Assembly (NCBI GenBank): GCA_025999775.1
Contig: BNXT01000088.1
Coordinates: 1 to 6,258 of the forward strand
From: Bacteroidia bacterium
Lineage (GTDB): Bacteria; Bacteroidota; Bacteroidia; Bacteroidales; P3
DNA length: 6,258 nt
Reading direction: 5' to 3'
The notes under the pieces: model-generated
The model's database searches: none
What the model was told of the DNA's origin: nothing
What the model saw: the letters and a program-made list of their open reading frames with translations, nothing else
Program-made: the position numbers and the translations under genes
Shown here: piece by piece, positions 6,229 through 6,258 of the stretch
How the letters are laid out: the number at the start of each line of letters is the position of its first letter
Position numbering within the stretch: the stretch's first letter is position 1

Positions 6229-6258
6229 GATAGTGTATCACTTCGCTACGCTCGTGAT
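6226..6258. repeat. Further stem-loop sequence at the window edge
   Basis: AGCGATAGTG (6226-6235) pairs with CACTTCGCT (6239-6247) as a nine-pair stem with one bulged T and a TAT loop, and ATCAC (6237-6241) can alternatively pair with GTGAT (6254-6258). The sequence overlaps the right arm of the preceding compound hairpin, so the two structures would compete. The block continues beyond the window and looks like the rest of an extragenic repeat; no gene is visible in it. Confidence 0.4.

Overview
The window looks like chromosomal DNA of a Bacteroidota (Bacteroidetes) bacterium of moderately low GC content. Three things point there: a TTG-N19-TAnnTTTG promoter, a signal peptide ending in the A|Q style common in this phylum, and intergenic repeats of kinds I remember from these genomes. 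Order or genus cannot be assigned from the sequence alone.

All genes are on the + strand, in two units. Unit 1 (1-3486) looks like one operon with tiny gaps or overlaps: the 3' end of an unidentified, AT-rich gene (1-168); a five-helix membrane protein of unknown function (176-841); a membrane-anchored thioredoxin-fold protein with a CHYC active site (867-1367); and a peptidase-containing ABC exporter of the C39/bacteriocin type (1360-3486). The exporter would cut a double-glycine-type leader and export the peptide, and the thioredoxin-like protein probably handles disulfides outside the cytoplasmic membrane. No precursor peptide and no HlyD-like adaptor lie in the window, so the system is only partly seen.

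Unit 2 (3577-6048) is a metal-uptake locus: a perfect 10-3-10 palindrome overlapping the -33 element of a Bacteroidota promoter, then a Fur-family (probably Zur-like) repressor, then a TonB-dependent outer-membrane receptor. The repressor and receptor have no stop codon between them and form a single 801-codon reading frame. The junction can be read as a real fusion (a repressor tethered through a signal sequence to an outer-membrane receptor). It can also be read as a one-base change: removing one A at 4028-4030 would give the repressor a stop after 134 residues and, at the same time, give the receptor its own start with a basic MRRP signal-peptide n-region. This junction is the most interesting thing in the window.

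The non-coding stretches hold repeats. At 3476-3545 there is AT-rich TAATGAA repetition followed by four CCACACT-type heptamers. At 6049-6258 there is a block of inverted repeats, including a compound hairpin that could act as a bidirectional terminator; this block is cut by the window edge.
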